Source: Pseudomonas sp. PIC25 | GTDB lineage: Bacteria; Pseudomonadota; Gammaproteobacteria; Pseudomonadales; Pseudomonadaceae | Reading direction: 5' to 3' | Assembly (NCBI RefSeq): GCF_002286785.1 | Contig: NZ_MUJY01000029.1 | Coordinates: 1 to 32,206, forward strand | DNA length: 32,206 nt | Shown: piece after piece, positions 22,331-29,623 of the stretch | How positions within the stretch are numbered: position 1 is the first letter of the stretch | Layout: every line of letters begins with the position of its first letter | The notes under the pieces: generated by a model | The model's database searches: none | What the model was told of the DNA's origin: nothing | The model's input: only the letters and a program-made list of their open reading frames with translations | Position numbers and translations under genes: made by a program

Positions 22331-24133
22331 ATGACCCACGAATTCGACCTGCGCCTCGATACCCTGCGAGCCGCCTACCGCGACGGCGCCACCACCCCGC
22401 GCCAACTGATCGCTGCGCTGCGCGAAAAGGCCGCCGCCCTGAACCTGGAATTCAACCTGTTCATCCACCTGCTGAGCCCGGACGAACTGGAGCCCTACCT
22501 CGCCGCCCTCGACGGCAAGTCGCCCGACAGCCTGCCGCTGTTCGGCGTGCCCTTCGCCATCAAGGACAACATCGACCTGGCCGGCATCCCCACCACCGCC
22601 GCCTGTCCGGCGTTCGCCTACATCCCCGAACGCTCGGCCACCTTGGTGGGCCAGTTGATCGCTCTCGGCGCGATTCCCCTGGGCAAGACCAACCTCGACC
22701 AGTTCGCCACCGGCCTCAACGGCACACGCTCGCCCTACGGCGAATGCCGCAACAGCGTGCACCCGGACTACCCCGCCGGCGGCTCCAGTGCCGGCTCTGC
22801 CCTGGCGGTGGCCCTGGGCGTGGCCAGCTTCGCCCTGGGCACCGACACCGCGGGCTCCGGCCGGGTGCCGGCGGCGCTGAACAACCTGCTCGGACTGAAA
22901 CCCAGCAAGGGGCTGCTTTCCACCGCTGGCGTGGTGCCGGCCTGCCGCACCCTGGACTGCGTGTCCTACTTCACCGCCAGCGCCCGCGAAGCCAGCCAAC
23001 TGCTAGCCCTGACCGCCCGCGTCGATCCGCACGACGCCTACGGCCGCGCCAATCCGCTGTGGAACGACGCCAGCGCCTTCGGCGTACCGCGCCCCTTCCG
23101 TTTCGGTGTGCCGAAGCAGTTGGAATTCCTCGGCTGCACGGAAAGCCCCGCACTGTTCGCCGCCACTGTCGAGCGCCTGAAAGGCTTGGGTGGCACGCCG
23201 GTGGCAATCGACTTCGCCCCCTTCCTCGATGCCGCGAAACTCCTCTACGAAGGCCCCTGGGTGGCCGAGCGCTACAGCGTGGCCGGCGAGCTGATCGAAC
23301 AGCAGCCCGACGCCGTGCTGCCGGTGATCCGCGCGGTGTTGGCCAAGGCACCCGGCATCACCGCGGTGGACGCCTTCCGCGCCCAATATCGCTTGCAAGC
23401 CCTCAAGGCCGAATGCGATCGCCTCATGGCCGAGGTGGATTGTGTGCTGACTCCGGCCTACCCACGCCCGGTCACCTTGGCCGAGCTGCACGCCGAACCG
23501 GTGGCACGCAACTCGGACCTGGGCTGGTACACCAATTTCATGAACATGCTCGACTATGCCGCCGTGGCGGTGCCGGCCGGCTTCATGCAGACCGGACTGC
23601 CCTGGGGCGTGACCCTGTTCGGCCGCGTCTTCACCGACCAGTACCTGCTGAGCCTCGCCGACGCCCTGCAACGCTATACCGGCCTGCCGCTGGCCGGCGG
23701 ACGGACGCCGCTACTCGCCGCGCCGAGCGGCACCGCCCGCCACGACCGCGCCCGGGTGGTGGTCTGCGGCGCCCATCTGGACGGCCTGCCGCTCAACTGG
23801 CAGCTCCGCCAGCGTGGCGGCCGATTGCAAGAAGCGACGCGCAGCTCGCCGGACTACAGGCTCTATGCCCTGGCTGGCGGCCCGCCCTTCCGGCCGGGGA
23901 TGGTACGGGTCGCCGAAGGCGGCGTGGACATCGAGGTGGAGGTCTGGGAGCTGCCCAGCGCGGAACTGGGCTCATTCCTCACCGGCATCCCGGCGCCTCT
24001 CGGGCTCGGTAAGGTGCAACTGGCCGACGGCCGCTGGGAAACCGGGTTCATCTGCGAACCCTGTGGCCTGGAAGGCGCCGAGGACATCACCCACTTCGGC
24101 GGCTGGCGCGCCTATCTGCGTAGCAAAGGCTGA
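22331..24133 (+). CDS. atzF: allophanate hydrolase
   Basis: The product is 600 residues. The amidase-signature domain (about 1-430) contains the Ser-cisSer-Lys triad: Lys78 in FAIKDN, the GGSSAGS loop with Ser151 or Ser152 as the cis-Ser, and nucleophile Ser175 in DTAGSGRVP. The C-terminal domain (about 450-600; VVVCGAHLDGLPLNWQL, then YRLYALAGGPPFRPGM) is the second AtzF domain that finishes N-carboxycarbamate. It converts allophanate to ammonia and CO2, completing guanidine or urea breakdown. It is the last gene of the cluster. The start follows AAAGGA by about 8 nt. Confidence 0.94.
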   Translation: MTHEFDLRLDTLRAAYRDGATTPRQLIAALREKAAALNLEFNLFIHLLSPDELEPYLAALDGKSPDSLPLFGVPFAIKDNIDLAGIPTTAACPAFAYIPERSATLVGQLIALGAIPLGKTNLDQFATGLNGTRSPYGECRNSVHPDYPAGGSSAGSALAVALGVASFALGTDTAGSGRVPAALNNLLGLKPSKGLLSTAGVVPACRTLDCVSYFTASAREASQLLALTARVDPHDAYGRANPLWNDASAFGVPRPFRFGVPKQLEFLGCTESPALFAATVERLKGLGGTPVAIDFAPFLDAAKLLYEGPWVAERYSVAGELIEQQPDAVLPVIRAVLAKAPGITAVDAFRAQYRLQALKAECDRLMAEVDCVLTPAYPRPVTLAELHAEPVARNSDLGWYTNFMNMLDYAAVAVPAGFMQTGLPWGVTLFGRVFTDQYLLSLADALQRYTGLPLAGGRTPLLAAPSGTARHDRARVVVCGAHLDGLPLNWQLRQRGGRLQEATRSSPDYRLYALAGGPPFRPGMVRVAEGGVDIEVEVWELPSAELGSFLTGIPAPLGLGKVQLADGRWETGFICEPCGLEGAEDITHFGGWRAYLRSKG

Positions 24134-24172
24134 GCCCGAACCAAGCTCTTGTAGGGCCCGGCAAAGCGCCGC

Positions 24173-24190
24173 GGGCGGATAAATCCGCCC
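24173..24190. repeat. REP palindrome (second class)
   Basis: GGGCGGATAAATCCGCCC is self-complementary and followed by CTGCA. The same architecture occurs at 27004-27021. It fills the 75-bp gap between convergent genes and may help terminate both. Confidence 0.7.
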
Positions 24191-24208
24191 CTGCATCATG
24201 CTCCCGGG

Positions 24209-24865
24209 CTACGCCACACGCCGGTAGTTGAGAATCCGTCCCTTGAACGGAGACTCGGGGTCGTCCAGCACGTTGCAGTGATCGGCTTGCTGCTGATACC
24301 CCATGGCTAGCATGGCGCGACTGAAGGGGGCGCTGTTACCCCGGCCCGGATCGACGATCAGCACCTCGGCGCTCGGCTGGCTGTGGCGGGCGATGAAGCC
24401 TGCCAGCAGGCCCGGGTGGTCGCGCTCGTAGAGCAGATCGCTGCCGATGATCAGATCGAACAAGCCGAGCCCGGCGTATTCCAGCGCCCAGTCGCAACGC
24501 TGGAAGCGGATCGGCGGTAGCTCGTTGAGTATCGCGTTGCGCTGCAGGAAATCGCCGGCCAGCGGATGGTAGTCGCTGGCGGTGATGTCCGCCCCCAGCC
24601 GTTGCAGCACCAGGCTGCTCAAGCCGAGGCCGCAGCCCAGTTCGAGGATACGCAGCCCTTGTACGTGGTACCGGCTCATGGTCTGCGCCAGCGCCTCGCC
24701 GGATGGCCAGAGCTGGCCGAACAGCGGCCAACTGGCGGAAGAAATGCCCGCCGCTTCCGCACGTCCGTCACGGTCGGCGAACTGCTGCTTGTCGCGCAGC
24801 GAGCACAGATGAAAATCCTCGGCACCAACGCTGAGGGTGGAGTATTTGATGCGATAACCAGGCAT
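24209..24865 (-). CDS. class I SAM-dependent methyltransferase
   Basis: The product is 218 residues from ATG 24865 (MPGYRIKYST). The frame is open to 24997, but no ribosome binding site supports an earlier start, and the chosen one is only weakly supported. Motif I LELGCGLG (about 74-81), the acidic end of strand 2 (ITASDYHP) and DLIIGSDLLYERDHP are typical of the Methyltransf_16 group of protein-lysine or small-molecule methyltransferases. The substrate is unknown. It is convergent with allophanate hydrolase and divergent from the DUF2157 gene, so it is probably a single-gene unit outside the guanidine cluster. Confidence 0.8.
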   Translation of the reverse strand: MPGYRIKYSTLSVGAEDFHLCSLRDKQQFADRDGRAEAAGISSASWPLFGQLWPSGEALAQTMSRYHVQGLRILELGCGLGLSSLVLQRLGADITASDYHPLAGDFLQRNAILNELPPIRFQRCDWALEYAGLGLFDLIIGSDLLYERDHPGLLAGFIARHSQPSAEVLIVDPGRGNSAPFSRAMLAMGYQQQADHCNVLDDPESPFKGRILNYRRVA

Positions 24866-25121
24866 GGGGCGCTCGGGCTGCTGAAAGGACGTCGCCGAAA
24901 GGGACAGATCAGCAAGGATGTCCCGCGCGGGGCGGGGCAAGTCACCGAGAAGGCACTTCAGGTGGGCCACGGTAGCGGTTTGCCCGGTCGCCCACAAGTT
25001 GGCACGACCGCTGGCGGAATTTGATCTGACGCATAAACCTGCCGAGAGACGTCTTGGTGGCGGAACGCTTTCTCGCTAGAGTGCGGTGCCAGGACGACGC
25101 CCGCCACCGCAAGGACTCGCC

Positions 25122-26195
25122 ATGACGCTCACCCGCGACCAGGCCCAGCAACGGGCCGATGACATCCAGGCCTTCTACCGCGAGGTCGAACGCCTGCATC
25201 GCGAACGCGCCCTGCTGCTCGAACCCGAGCAGTTGGATCGCCTCGCCGAGCACCACCAGGGCCTGCTCGGCGAATACCGCAAGACCTACGACATCGACCA
25301 GGACAACCAGGCCAAGCGCCTGTCCCTGGGCATGCGCATCACTTCGCTGCTCGGCGCCCTGGCGTTGGCGGCCAGCCTGCTGTTCCTGTTCTATCAGTTC
25401 TGGGGGCTGTTCAGCGAAACCGCCCAGGTGGCCATTCTGGTCGGCGCGTCCCTGGGCAGCCTGCTGGCCACCTTCTGGGTCCGCAGCCGCGACGACTCCG
25501 GCTATTTCACCAAGCTGGCCGCCATGCTGGCCTTCGCCTGCTTCGTGCTGAACCTGGTCATGCTCGGCCAGATCTTCAACATCACGCCGTCGGACAAGGC
25601 CCTGCTGGCCTGGGCCACCCTGGGCCTGCTGCTGGCCTACAGTTGCGATGCGCGCCTGCTGCTGGCCGCCGGGCTGGCCGCCCTGCTCGCCTTCATCGCC
25701 GCGCGGGTCGGCACCTGGGGCGGGCTCTACTGGCTGGACATGGGCGAGCGCCCCGAACACTTCCTGCCCGCCGGCCTGCTGATCTTCGCCGTGCCTTTGC
25801 TGATCTCGCAGCAGCGCTACAGTGGCTTCGCCACGATCTACCGGGTTTTCGGCCTGCTTGCACTGTTCCTGCCGATCCTGCTTCTGGCCAACTGGGGCCG
25901 CGCCAGCTACCTGCGGCTCGACAGCAGCGTCATCGAAGGCGGCTACCAGGTGCTCGGTTTCCTGCTCGCCGCCATCGCCATCTGGCTCGGCAACCGCCGC
26001 GACTGGCCGGATGTAGTGAACACTGGGCTGACCTTCTTCGTCATCTTCCTCTACACCAAGCTGTTCGACTGGTGGTGGGAGAGCATGCCCAAGTACCTGT
26101 TCTTCCTCGTCCTCGGGCTGACCGCCGTGCTGCTTCTGCTGATCCTGCGGCGCCTGCGCCTGAACCATGGCCGCAACGGAGGGCAGCCGGCATGA
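25122..26195 (+). CDS. DUF2157-type multi-pass membrane protein
   Basis: The product is 357 residues from ATG 25122 (AAGGA upstream). An N-terminal soluble part (about 1-70; charged, with LLEPEQLDRLAEHHQGLLGE) is typical of DUF2157. It is followed by about ten hydrophobic segments from residue 72 to 345 (ITSLLGALALAASLLFLF first, YLFFLVLGLTAVLLLLIL last). The function of the family is not established. The stop overlaps the next start by 4 nt (ATGA), so the two products are made together and probably form a complex in the inner membrane. Confidence 0.82.
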   Translation: MTLTRDQAQQRADDIQAFYREVERLHRERALLLEPEQLDRLAEHHQGLLGEYRKTYDIDQDNQAKRLSLGMRITSLLGALALAASLLFLFYQFWGLFSETAQVAILVGASLGSLLATFWVRSRDDSGYFTKLAAMLAFACFVLNLVMLGQIFNITPSDKALLAWATLGLLLAYSCDARLLLAAGLAALLAFIAARVGTWGGLYWLDMGERPEHFLPAGLLIFAVPLLISQQRYSGFATIYRVFGLLALFLPILLLANWGRASYLRLDSSVIEGGYQVLGFLLAAIAIWLGNRRDWPDVVNTGLTFFVIFLYTKLFDWWWESMPKYLFFLVLGLTAVLLLLILRRLRLNHGRNGGQPA

Positions 26196-26992
26196 AGGGA
26201 CCGAATCGCACCTGGGGCCTTCTAGCCTGTTTCGGACTGGTTCTGGCGGCCAACGCCGCCGCGCTCGGCGGGGTCTGGCACAACCGCTCCGTCGAACCGG
26301 ACAGCCGCCTGAGCCTGAGCGAACGCGAGTTGCGTCCGGCCTATTCGTTCGCCCGAGAGAACAGCGGCATCGCCCTGACCCTCAACTGGCGCCGGCCGAG
26401 CACGCCGGACAGCCCGCACGGTTACGATCGTGCCTCGTTGAGCGAAGAGCAGATGCTCGCCCTGGGTTTCAGCGCGGATGACTACGCCAGGGATTCGCGA
26501 CAGCTATCGCGTGAGGTGCTGGTGGTGCTGGAGCTGGACGGCCCGGCCTACCAGGAGGAATTGCGCCGCCAGCGACAACGGCTGGAGCGGGCACAGGCAC
26601 TTCTCAAGGCACGACCGACGGACACCGAACTGCAGCGACAATTGGAATTCGCCCGCACCTCCGTGGAGCAGGAACGGACCAGCGCGAGCCGCCTGTTCGC
26701 CGTCGATGTCGGTCTGGATCAGGACAAGCTCCGCCAGCGCTACCCGGACCGCCGCCGCTACGCCATCGTGCGTGCCCTGGTCCATCCCTGGTTCGAAGGC
26801 AATCCCCTGCGCCTGGCCGGCCAGGTCAGCCGCCTCAGCGTCGAGGAAATCCACGTGCCCTACGCCTGGCGCGAGCGCTTCCGCCAGCAGTTGGCGAAGG
26901 ACAGCCGCCATGCCTATCAGGTCGAGGTCGCCATCGGTCGACGCATGGAGCCCTGGATCACCGCGGTGCGCCATCGGAACGACGCGGATTGA
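26192..26992 (+). CDS. DUF4824-type membrane-anchored protein
   Basis: The product is 266 residues. A single N-terminal hydrophobic segment (about 9-28, LLACFGLVLAANAAAL) works as a membrane anchor or uncleaved signal. The outer part contains a coiled-coil-prone stretch (about 110-150, ELRRQRQRLERAQALLKARP and on) and ends in a compact domain. The gene shares a 4-nt overlap with the DUF2157 gene, a pairing I recall from other Pseudomonas genomes. No enzymatic motif is visible, and the function is unknown. Confidence 0.78.
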   Translation: MKGPNRTWGLLACFGLVLAANAAALGGVWHNRSVEPDSRLSLSERELRPAYSFARENSGIALTLNWRRPSTPDSPHGYDRASLSEEQMLALGFSADDYARDSRQLSREVLVVLELDGPAYQEELRRQRQRLERAQALLKARPTDTELQRQLEFARTSVEQERTSASRLFAVDVGLDQDKLRQRYPDRRRYAIVRALVHPWFEGNPLRLAGQVSRLSVEEIHVPYAWRERFRQQLAKDSRHAYQVEVAIGRRMEPWITAVRHRNDAD

Positions 26993-27003
26993 CCGGTGCC
27001 CTC

Positions 27004-27021
27004 GGGCGAATAAATTCGCCC
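27004..27021. repeat. REP palindrome (second class), copy 2
   Basis: GGGCGAATAAATTCGCCC, followed by CTACA, matches the design of the palindrome at 24173 (compensatory changes keep the stem). It lies in a repeat cluster between 26993 and 27110. Confidence 0.7.
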
Positions 27022-27047
27022 CTACAGGCCGTGCGGGAGGCGGATCC

Positions 27048-27108
27048 GTGGGAGCGAATTCATTCGCGAATAACCGGTAGCTCCCTTCGCGGATGAATCC
27101 GCTCCCAC
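27048..27108. repeat. REPIN: two REPs in inverted orientation
   Basis: A REP beginning GTGGGAGCG (27048) and an inverted one ending CGCTCCCAC (27108) flank a 15-nt spacer. Each has its own internal palindrome (GCGAATTCATTCGC; GCGGATGAATCCGC). This is the classical Pseudomonas REPIN layout and the intergenic counterpart of the doublet inside the carboxylase gene. Confidence 0.8.
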
Positions 27109-27175
27109 AGAATTGCTATTTGAATCGGCCGGGCAGGCCACTACCATGGCGCTCTCTTCCCGGCTCGCCTTGTAC

Positions 27176-27397
27176 ATGAACGACTCCCCCCGGCATTGCC
27201 CGCTCTGCGGCCAACCCAACGACTGCGCCCTGGCCAACGATGCATCCGGCCAGACGAGATGCTGGTGCTTCGATATAGATGTCGATCCCACCGCACTGGA
27301 GCGGCTCCCCGCCGAAAGCCGCGGCAAAGCCTGTCTCTGCCCCCGCTGCGCCCAAGGCAAGGCCGCCACCTCGCCCGACGATGGACAGGACGTCTGA
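27176..27397 (+). CDS. cysteine-rich CWC family protein
   Basis: The product is 73 residues from ATG 27176; in-frame ATGs at 27146 and 27113 are alternatives, and no start has a strong ribosome binding site. Cys residues are arranged as CPLCGQPNDC, then CWCFDIDV, then CLCPRC, the pattern of the small CWC family, which suggests a zinc-binding fold. TGA overlaps the pseudouridine synthase start by one base (TGATG), so translation is coupled. The pairing with an RsuA-like enzyme hints at an RNA- or ribosome-linked role, but the function is unknown. Confidence 0.75.
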   Translation: MNDSPRHCPLCGQPNDCALANDASGQTRCWCFDIDVDPTALERLPAESRGKACLCPRCAQGKAATSPDDGQDV

Positions 27398-28089
27398 TGC
27401 GCCTGGACCGCTTCCTCGGCAACCTTCCCAACGTCAGCCGCCAGGATGCCCGCCGCCTGTTGGTCGAGCGCCGGGTACTGGTGGATGGCGAAGTCGTCGT
27501 CGATGGTCGGCGTGAGGTGCGGGTGTTCAACCGCATCGAGGTCGACGGCGCAGTACTGCAAGCCGGCAAGCCCGCGCGCTACTTCATGCTGCACAAGCCG
27601 GCCGGCTGGGTCAGCGCGACCCGGCACCCCGAGCATCCGACGGTGCTCGATCTGCTGGACGAAGCGGACAAGGACGACCTGCACCTCGGCGGCCGGCTCG
27701 ACCTGACCACCACCGGGCTGCTGCTGATCACCAACGACGGGCTCTGGTCACGCCGCCTGACCCAGCCAACGACGCGCCTGCCGAAGGTTTACTACGTGGA
27801 AACCGAAGACCCGATTGCGCCGGAATGCGCCGAAACCTTCGCCAAGGGCCTGTACTTCGCCTACGAAGACCTCACCACCCTGCCCTCCGAACTGACCGTG
27901 CTCGACCGCCGCGCGGCGCGCCTGACGCTCTACGAAGGGCGTTACCACCAGGTGAAGCGGATGTTCGGCCACTTCCGCAACAAGGTGACGCGCCTGCACC
28001 GCGAACGCATGGGGCCGCTGGTGCTCGACCCCACCTTGCAACCCGGCGAATACCGGGCCCTGAGCCACGAAGAAATACTGGCGATCTAG
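27397..28089 (+). CDS. rsuA: 16S rRNA pseudouridine synthase, RsuA-like
   Basis: The product is 230 residues. The N-terminal S4 RNA-binding domain (MRLDRFLGNLPNVSRQDARR, residues 1-60) is followed by the catalytic domain with the pseudouridine synthase motif GRLDLTTTGLLLITNDG, whose first Asp is the nucleophile. GRYHQVKRMFGHF is the second conserved block. RsuA isomerises U516 of 16S rRNA. Length and layout fit RsuA; an RluE/RluB-type specificity cannot be excluded. Confidence 0.9.
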   Translation: MRLDRFLGNLPNVSRQDARRLLVERRVLVDGEVVVDGRREVRVFNRIEVDGAVLQAGKPARYFMLHKPAGWVSATRHPEHPTVLDLLDEADKDDLHLGGRLDLTTTGLLLITNDGLWSRRLTQPTTRLPKVYYVETEDPIAPECAETFAKGLYFAYEDLTTLPSELTVLDRRAARLTLYEGRYHQVKRMFGHFRNKVTRLHRERMGPLVLDPTLQPGEYRALSHEEILAI

Positions 28090-28107
28090 AGGCAGCGGGC
28101 GCCTGAG

Positions 28108-28274
28108 AGCCTGTTTACGATCTGCTGTGCATCGCCAGCCCGGCCGGACTGCTCATTCACAGCTCGTAAAGTCGAAGCGACCCCAGCGCATCCTCGCCTA
28201 CGCGGCCCGGCCTGTTTTCGTAGGGCCGCCGAGGCCTTGCATGGCTCTAGCCCGCTCGCAGAGCGTAAAAAGGC
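28108..28274. mobile_element. MITE-like element with terminal inverted repeats
   Basis: The left end GCCTGTTTACGATCTGC (28109-28125) and right end GCAGAGCGTAAAAAGGC (28258-28274) are inverted copies matching at 15 of 17 positions. CCTGAG flanks both sides (28102-28107 and 28275-28280), as expected for a target-site duplication. There is no coding capacity. The left end recurs at 13826. A transposase source is unknown. Confidence 0.55.
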
Positions 28275-28324
28275 CCTGAGACGACCGCCCAGCCGAAAAG
28301 TCACGAACATTTCACAGAAAAGGC

Positions 28325-28353
28325 TTGCAGGTTACATCCCGTCCTGCTTGAAT
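28325..28353 (+). promoter_or_regulatory. phaG promoter (sigma-70-like)
   Basis: TTGCAG, 17 bases, TTGAAT. From memory, the mapped P. putida phaG promoter is TTGCGC-N17-TTGAAT, so the -10 and spacing agree exactly and the -35 differs at the end. The transcript would carry a leader of about 310 nt before ATG 28673. The leader region 28360-28672 is AT-richer than the genes and holds no ORF I would support. Confidence 0.6.
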
Positions 28354-28672
28354 CAACTCGTCGGTCCAAACGTGACCGAGTAGTCACCAAAAAATATTCA
28401 GAAGTACCGCTCTCGCACTGCAGTTGGCGCCACTGGCGTCTTATCGGGACTGCCCAACCTGACGATGCGAACGCCACGTTCGATGGCGACTGTAACGTTT
28501 GGTTTCCCATCCGCGAGAACGTCCAACCAATAACAAAAACGCTGCGTCGGCCCTCTTCGTACAGGACCGTCCAGAGCCTCGCTTTGCCAAGGCATTTGCC
28601 TACCTGCCATTGACTCGTGCGACACGCCCTGTGCCGCACACGGACCAGACTGCTCGTCAGGAGTGATGTGCT

Positions 28673-29557
28673 ATGAGGCCAGAAATCGCCGTGCTGGATA
28701 TCCAGGGGCAACATCGGGTTTACACGGAGTTCTATCGCAGCGAAACCGCGGAGAAGACCATCGTTCTGGTCAACGGCTCGCTGGCTACGACAGCCTCTTT
28801 CGCACAGACGGTGCGTTACCTCCATCCGCACTTCAACGTAGTGCTGTATGACCAGCCCTATGCGGGGCAGTCGAAACCGCACAACCTCAACCACCACCCG
28901 ATCCGCAAGGAAGACGAGGCCGCGATCCTGCTGGAACTGATCGAGCATTTCGCCGCCGAACACGTACTGTCGTTCTCCTGGGGCGGCGCGGCGACCCTGC
29001 TGGCGCTGGCCCAGCGTCCGCGGCGTATCGAGAAGGCGATCCTCAGCTCGTTCTCTCCATTGGTCAACGCAGCGATGCGCGACTACCTGGAACGCGGCGT
29101 CCAGGTCCTGGGAGCCTGTGATCGCCCTGGTATAGGCCACCTGATCAACGGAACCATCGGCAAGTACCTGCCGTCGCTGTTCAAGCGCTACAACTTCCGC
29201 CACGTGAGTAGCCTGGCCGAGCACGAATACGCGCAGATGCACTTCCACATCAGCGAGGTGCTGGAACTGATCAACGCCCAGTACTACACCCGCTGCGCCG
29301 ACGCGATCGACATTCCGATGCTGTTCGTCAACGGCGAATGGGACGAGTACACCACGCCCGAGGATGCCCGGCTGTTCGGCACGCATCTGCGCAAGGCGCA
29401 GTTCCGCACCATCGACAACGCCGGCCACTTCCTCGACATGGAACATAAGAGCGCCTTGCAGCAGACCCGCGATGCCCTGCTCGGCTTCCTCCAATCCACC
29501 CCGAACCTGGCCAGACCCCGGCCCCTGGCTGTGGAAAGCCACGCACTGGCCAGTTGA
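28673..29557 (+). CDS. phaG: PhaG: 3-hydroxyacyl-ACP thioesterase/transacylase for PHA precursor supply
   Basis: The product is 294 residues, an alpha/beta-hydrolase very like P. putida PhaG from the first residues (MRPEIAVLDIQGQ). Others: VNGSLATTASFAQTVR, YDQPYAGQSKPHN, the nucleophile elbow SFSWGGA with Ser102, and AGHFLDME with the catalytic His at about 252. It links fatty acid synthesis to medium-chain polyhydroxyalkanoate synthesis by releasing or transferring 3-hydroxyacyl groups from ACP. AGGAG lies about 10 nt upstream of the start. It is monocistronic and convergent with the TolC-like gene. Confidence 0.95.
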   Translation: MRPEIAVLDIQGQHRVYTEFYRSETAEKTIVLVNGSLATTASFAQTVRYLHPHFNVVLYDQPYAGQSKPHNLNHHPIRKEDEAAILLELIEHFAAEHVLSFSWGGAATLLALAQRPRRIEKAILSSFSPLVNAAMRDYLERGVQVLGACDRPGIGHLINGTIGKYLPSLFKRYNFRHVSSLAEHEYAQMHFHISEVLELINAQYYTRCADAIDIPMLFVNGEWDEYTTPEDARLFGTHLRKAQFRTIDNAGHFLDMEHKSALQQTRDALLGFLQSTPNLARPRPLAVESHALAS

Positions 29558-29578
29558 TCCGGCGTTACTCCAGACACG

Positions 29579-29601
29579 AAAAAGGGGAGCCCTGCTCCCC
29601 T
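29579..29601 (-). terminator. rho-independent terminator of the TolC-like gene
   Basis: AGGGGAGC (29583-29590) pairs with GCTCCCCT (29594-29601). On the minus strand the stem runs into five T residues (complement of 29579-29583), 23 nt past the TolC-like stop. On the plus strand it may also slow phaG transcription, without a T-run. Confidence 0.82.
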
Positions 29602-29623
29602 GTCTCGTTGCCCCATCCCTCGA

